Shown piece after piece: positions 60,132-64,000 of a stretch of 64,000 nucleotides of DNA. This stretch comes from Heterostelium album PN500 (taxonomy: Eukaryota > Evosea > Eumycetozoa > Acytosteliales > Acytosteliaceae): positions 1,184,435 through 1,248,434 of the forward strand of contig NW_008805072.1 in NCBI RefSeq assembly GCF_000004825.1. The letters are read 5' to 3'. The notes beneath the pieces are model-generated. The model saw only the letters and a list, made by a program, of their open reading frames with translations. It had not been told where the DNA came from and made no database searches. The translations under genes were made by a program, and so were the position numbers. Within the stretch, counting starts at the first letter, position 1. Each line of letters begins with the position of its first letter.

Positions 60132-63100
60132 TTATTGTTTATGTTTTTTAGCAGGTCGACCTTTCTTTTTAATGGGGCTATCAGCTTTATCTGTAGTATC
60201 AACAACTGGTTCCTGCTTCTCTTTACTGCTGTTATTTGATTTCTTTTTATTATTGATTGGTTGTTCTACTACTGCTTCTGTCTCTGCCTCTTCTTCTTCT
60301 TCTGCTTCTGCTTTGTGTGTTGTTTTATGTTTCTTATTTACAGTTGATTTGATGTTTGAAGATTTAGTTGTTTTCGTTACTTTCTTTGGTGGTGATAGAC
60401 CATCTTTGGTGTCGTCGTCTTCCTCCTCCTCTTGATCATCACTATCGTCTAAATAGTCTTCGTCGGCATCATCGTTGTTTTCGGTTGATTCAATATTAAC
60501 ATTCCATTGTTTTTGTTGTTGTTTCTTTGATTCCTGTGGATCCAATGAGAGATTCAATTTGATAACATTTGATTCATCATCACTATTATCATCATCATCA
60601 TGATCGTCATCACCATTGTTATTGTTCAATCTACCAGGTAAACTAAATCTAAGATTCTTATAGGGTGTCGAACTGTTACTTGATTTACTGGATACCGACA
60701 ATCTGAGTGCTGATTTGACACCAGTATTAGTTACATTGTTAGATGTAGCTGTAGTTGTGTCGCTATGGGATGATGGCGAAGAGAGTGCTGACGACAAGTT
60801 CATCATTGGTATCGGATTCTGTGGAGCTGAAGTTGTCATCTTCAGTGGCGTCAGTGCAGAGGACAATGAAAGCTTACCGATTGGTGTTGCAAATGGTTTG
60901 TTTGGTGTTTGTCCACCAAGACTGTGTCTCTTTGGTGTATGGGAGGTGTTGGCGGCGCCACTTGGTGTGGAACCTGTGGTTGGCGCGACGCCACCGCCAA
61001 TCGACTGACGCGACTTGGGTGTCTTGAGTTGGGGAACGACAAAGTTGGTGAGATCCGCCTTACCCGGAGTAGACATGTTCTTTCCGGGAGTCATCGATAT
61101 GCTCTTGCCTGGAGTCAGTGATAGTTTGCTCGGGGTCATGACTCCACCGATCGACAATCGGCTCGGTGACTGCACCGACTTCTTGTTGAATGTCTTCAGG
61201 TCGTACTCAATCTCTTTAGCTAGTTGGCGATCCGCAGACATTATATCGTTCATCTCTGTCTTGTAGTCTTTGTACAACTCCTTCAGGTAGACCATAAGCT
61301 CACGAATCAGCGACGATCGCTTCTTCTCAAACAGGTGTTTCAGCTGTATCACCACTGGAACAATGAATTCAATGACATTCTTCTTGACGATGTTGGTCAG
61401 GAGTTTGGTTTGTGCAGCACTGACTGCTGCTTCGGCAGCACTGACATCCTCATCGACGTCGGCAGCGCCAGCTCCACCACGCGACAGTGTCTGCAGCTTG
61501 ATTTCCTTGCATGCCAGAATCGACAGGACATCGTACACCACATTGGCACAGGCAGAGAGTGGTATCTTCTCGTCGGCCACCTCTGCCAGTACTTCGTGGG
61601 CGAGTTTGCTTACCAGCTGGAATCGATGTTCATCACCGATGTTCTGTAAGAATATTGTGTAGATTGCCATTCTCTTCTTTCTACCTTCATCTCCCTTCAG
61701 AGTGAATTCATCCTTTGAATTGGATGTGTTGCCGCCAGTTCCATTGCCAATAGAGAATACCAAATGATTGTTTGCTTCTTTGTTGTAGTTTGGATGAGCA
61801 GTGCATTCATTCAACACAAAAATAGTGTCCAAAAAGTGAGAGTAGAATATATTCTTTGAGGATGACACCTCTTGTTGTGAAGCTTGATCCTTGGCTGTTG
61901 CTTTCGATTGCTGTGCGGTTCCATATTTCACTTGGAGTACATTCATCAAACAAAAGTGTGCGAATTGTGAAACAGTTGGTGAAGGATCGACCAGTGACTC
62001 TACGAATCTATAGAATAACGATCCCTTCCATTTCACATAGTCCTCTTGGAGTAATCTTGTGAGGAGAATCAAAGTTTGTCGACGTACCAACTCTGACTTG
62101 TCACGCAAACAACGAGCAATGTTTGGAATGTAGTTATCAACCAGCTGAGTGTAACGAATGCACAGATCACACATGACAATCATTACATTGTTACGAATAA
62201 CAGGCGAGTCCGATATTTCAAGCTCCTTTGCAAATGTGGCAATACACTTCTTGGCAAGACGGTCGTCACCAAGACAGAGCTTACCGAGTGTAATAAAGGC
62301 ATGAGCACGTACCGACTGGGGAATAGCCTGATCCTGTGAAGAGATAGCAGATTGTCCACCGTCTGTAGTCAAACTCATATTATTGATATTCGCTTTGGTC
62401 GGAGCAATCAGTGCCTGCACCATTGTCTTTATTCTACTTGGAACAGTCACCTGAGGAATCTGGATAATCTCACCAATTACAAACAGATATTGTCCAATCA
62501 ACTCTTCCTCCTTGCTAATTATCTTATTATTTCCAGAAGCAGTAGCCGTTGTATTATTTGATTCATTCTCATCGACACTAGACGAGGATGATTTGCTATT
62601 ACCATTTCCAAACACATAACCACTCATTCCTTCATCACATGTATTCAAAATATCTCTTGTCCACAAATCGATTGCTTTTTCGATTTGTTGTTTTGATTGA
62701 TCTCTATTAATTCTAACAGTAGTCTTTGTTAGATAATATTATTGAATTGTTAGTTTGTTTTATGGATTGATTTAGATGTAAAAATAATAATAATAAACAC
62801 TTACTTGTAAAAGAATGGCAATGAAAAGATTAACATGCTGTGGATGATAAGTGAATTGTTTAACACGATACATGATGTCAGTGTAGATTTCATTGGCTTG
62901 CTTCTCACTGAGATGCGGTGAGATCTGTTCGATCAAGATGAGAATGTTCGATACAAGTTGGATGATTTGGTCGGGTGCAGAATCGTTGTTGATTTCATCA
63001 CAGTATTTCTCCCAGGTGGAAAGGATCAGTTGTTGATCCAACTTATCGGGACAGCAATATCCAATCTTTGAAAGTAAAGTCCAACTTCCAATCAATCCAG

Positions 63101-63903
63101 TTTTCATCTCGAGTGCACTCGATTTGATCAATGACTGTAACGCTTTGATAAGCTGAGGAGTGATCAGCTTCTTTTGAGACATCAATATACAACACTTGTG
63201 AAGATAGGCAGTCATTTCAAGCTTAACAATACGATCGAGTATTTGTGCTGTTAAACTAGATGACGATGCTTTGCTATCATCTTTTTCTTTACCACTACCA
63301 GCGGTAATTGAATCGAATATCATTGTTATCATTGACTCTAGTGATTTGTCGGCAACGGTTGATTCACGGTCAGCAACCAGTGGAAGTACACTGGTTATCC
63401 AAGAGTCAGCCAGTTCGAGATCGGTACGGAAGTGTATGAATAATCTGGTCATCGATTGGATTACCTGTTTTCTTATCAATGGTGAAGTATCGTGAATTCT
63501 CTTTGACAGTACACCAATGATCATTCGATTGCACTGACTGGTATCCTCTTGTTGCATACAGAGCACCTCTAGCACTTGAATGGCCGACTTTCTTACACCG
63601 GATTTCTCGTCGTCTGCACGTTTCGCCAAGAATTTCATCAGTGAAGATTGGTCGCCTTCCGATGCCTCTGCATCCATACCAAAGGCAGCTTTCAAGTATG
63701 GTTTGAGTGTATCGATAGTCTTGTCATCCTGCAACAACAATGCCAAACAAGACAGTGCCTTTGAACGAACTGTCGATACTTTATCCGACGATCTCTGTAC
63801 CAATATACTCAACAACTTTGGAATGAACACACCATTGTCTATATTCTCCAACATCAACTCTGGTTTTTGTAATAAACAAAGTGCAACTTCAACTGAGAAC
63901 AAT
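60132..63903 (-). CDS. ncapd3: Condensin II subunit CAP-D3 (partial; 5' part beyond window)
   Basis: HEAT-repeat subunit of condensin II, which compacts chromosomes. Visible exons: 63903-62805 and 62723-60132. The upstream intron runs to the window edge, where the minus strand begins GTAAAT, so the previous exon lies outside. HEAT-like repeats fill most of the sequence. The block AHAFITLGKLCLGDDRLAKK, then VIRNNVMIVMCDLCIRYTQL, then YVKWKGSLFYRFVESLVDP is diagnostic for CAP-D3. The C-terminal 250 residues are Ser/Thr-Pro and acidic low complexity, with basic KKKGRPAKKHKQ at the end, an AT-hook-like core suited to DNA binding. Repeated S/T-P-x-K/R motifs (TPGKSISMTPGK) look like CDK sites, in keeping with mitotic control of condensin (inference). 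Confidence 0.93.
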
Positions 63904-64000
63904 CTAAAGTTACTCTTTATATATATATATAACCAAGTTAGTTTCGATTTGTTAATCCTGGATATATAGAGGGAGAGAGAGATTAACATAATATATTTAC

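Overview
The window looks like nuclear DNA of a dictyostelid social amoeba (Amoebozoa). Four things point there: very AT-rich intergenic DNA with long A/T tracts; short introns (mostly 60-130 bp, GTA-type donors, TAG/AAG acceptors); Asn/Gln/Ser homopolymer tracts inside proteins; and dictyostelid families such as FNIP-repeat proteins, Roco kinases and tiny genes with an intron right after the start. Coding regions use many G/C-ending codons, so a less AT-biased species than Dictyostelium discoideum is likely (inference). I reconstructed splice structures by hand from frame continuity and GT-AG borders.

Region 1 (1-11.3 kb) is AT-rich and gene-poor. It holds three tiny two-exon genes on the minus strand (1969-2251, 7302-7581, 10977-11272). 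All have a phase-1 intron after codon 4 and a similar TATA element. Around them is a set of interspersed non-coding repeats: five copies of one core, and a roughly 2.4-kb block present twice.

Region 2 (12.4-27 kb) is dense with ordinary genes: a HIT-domain protein, MCM2, a dual-specificity-type phosphatase, an 81-residue orphan, an NTF2/SnoaL-like protein, an FNIP-repeat protein with a myristoylation-type N-terminus, a secreted orphan, and the GTPase DRG2.

Region 3 (27-31 kb) is a graveyard. Two FNIP-gene fragments flank an inverted, broken ankyrin-type gene, and a small GC-richer stretch with inverted repeats could be a structured RNA.

Region 4 (32-43.4 kb) holds a multi-spanning membrane protein, MCM8, and a Roco (LRR-Roc-COR-kinase) protein with WD40 and PH modules.

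Region 5 (43.4-64 kb) has a long intergenic stretch, a broken SdrD_B-like extracellular protein, an ankyrin-repeat protein, a TDP-glucose 4,6-dehydratase-like enzyme, an LRR protein, threonyl-tRNA synthetase (with a frame conflict at its start), a SIP5/DA2-like RING protein, and the condensin II subunit CAP-D3, which runs off the right edge.

Functionally the window mixes DNA replication and chromosome maintenance (MCM2, MCM8, CAP-D3), translation (ThrRS, DRG2) and signalling (Roco kinase, phosphatase, RING protein). There is no sign of operon-like organisation. I found no CRISPR array, rRNA or tRNA gene, or recognisable retroelement. The most unusual material is the tiny-gene/repeat array at the left end.
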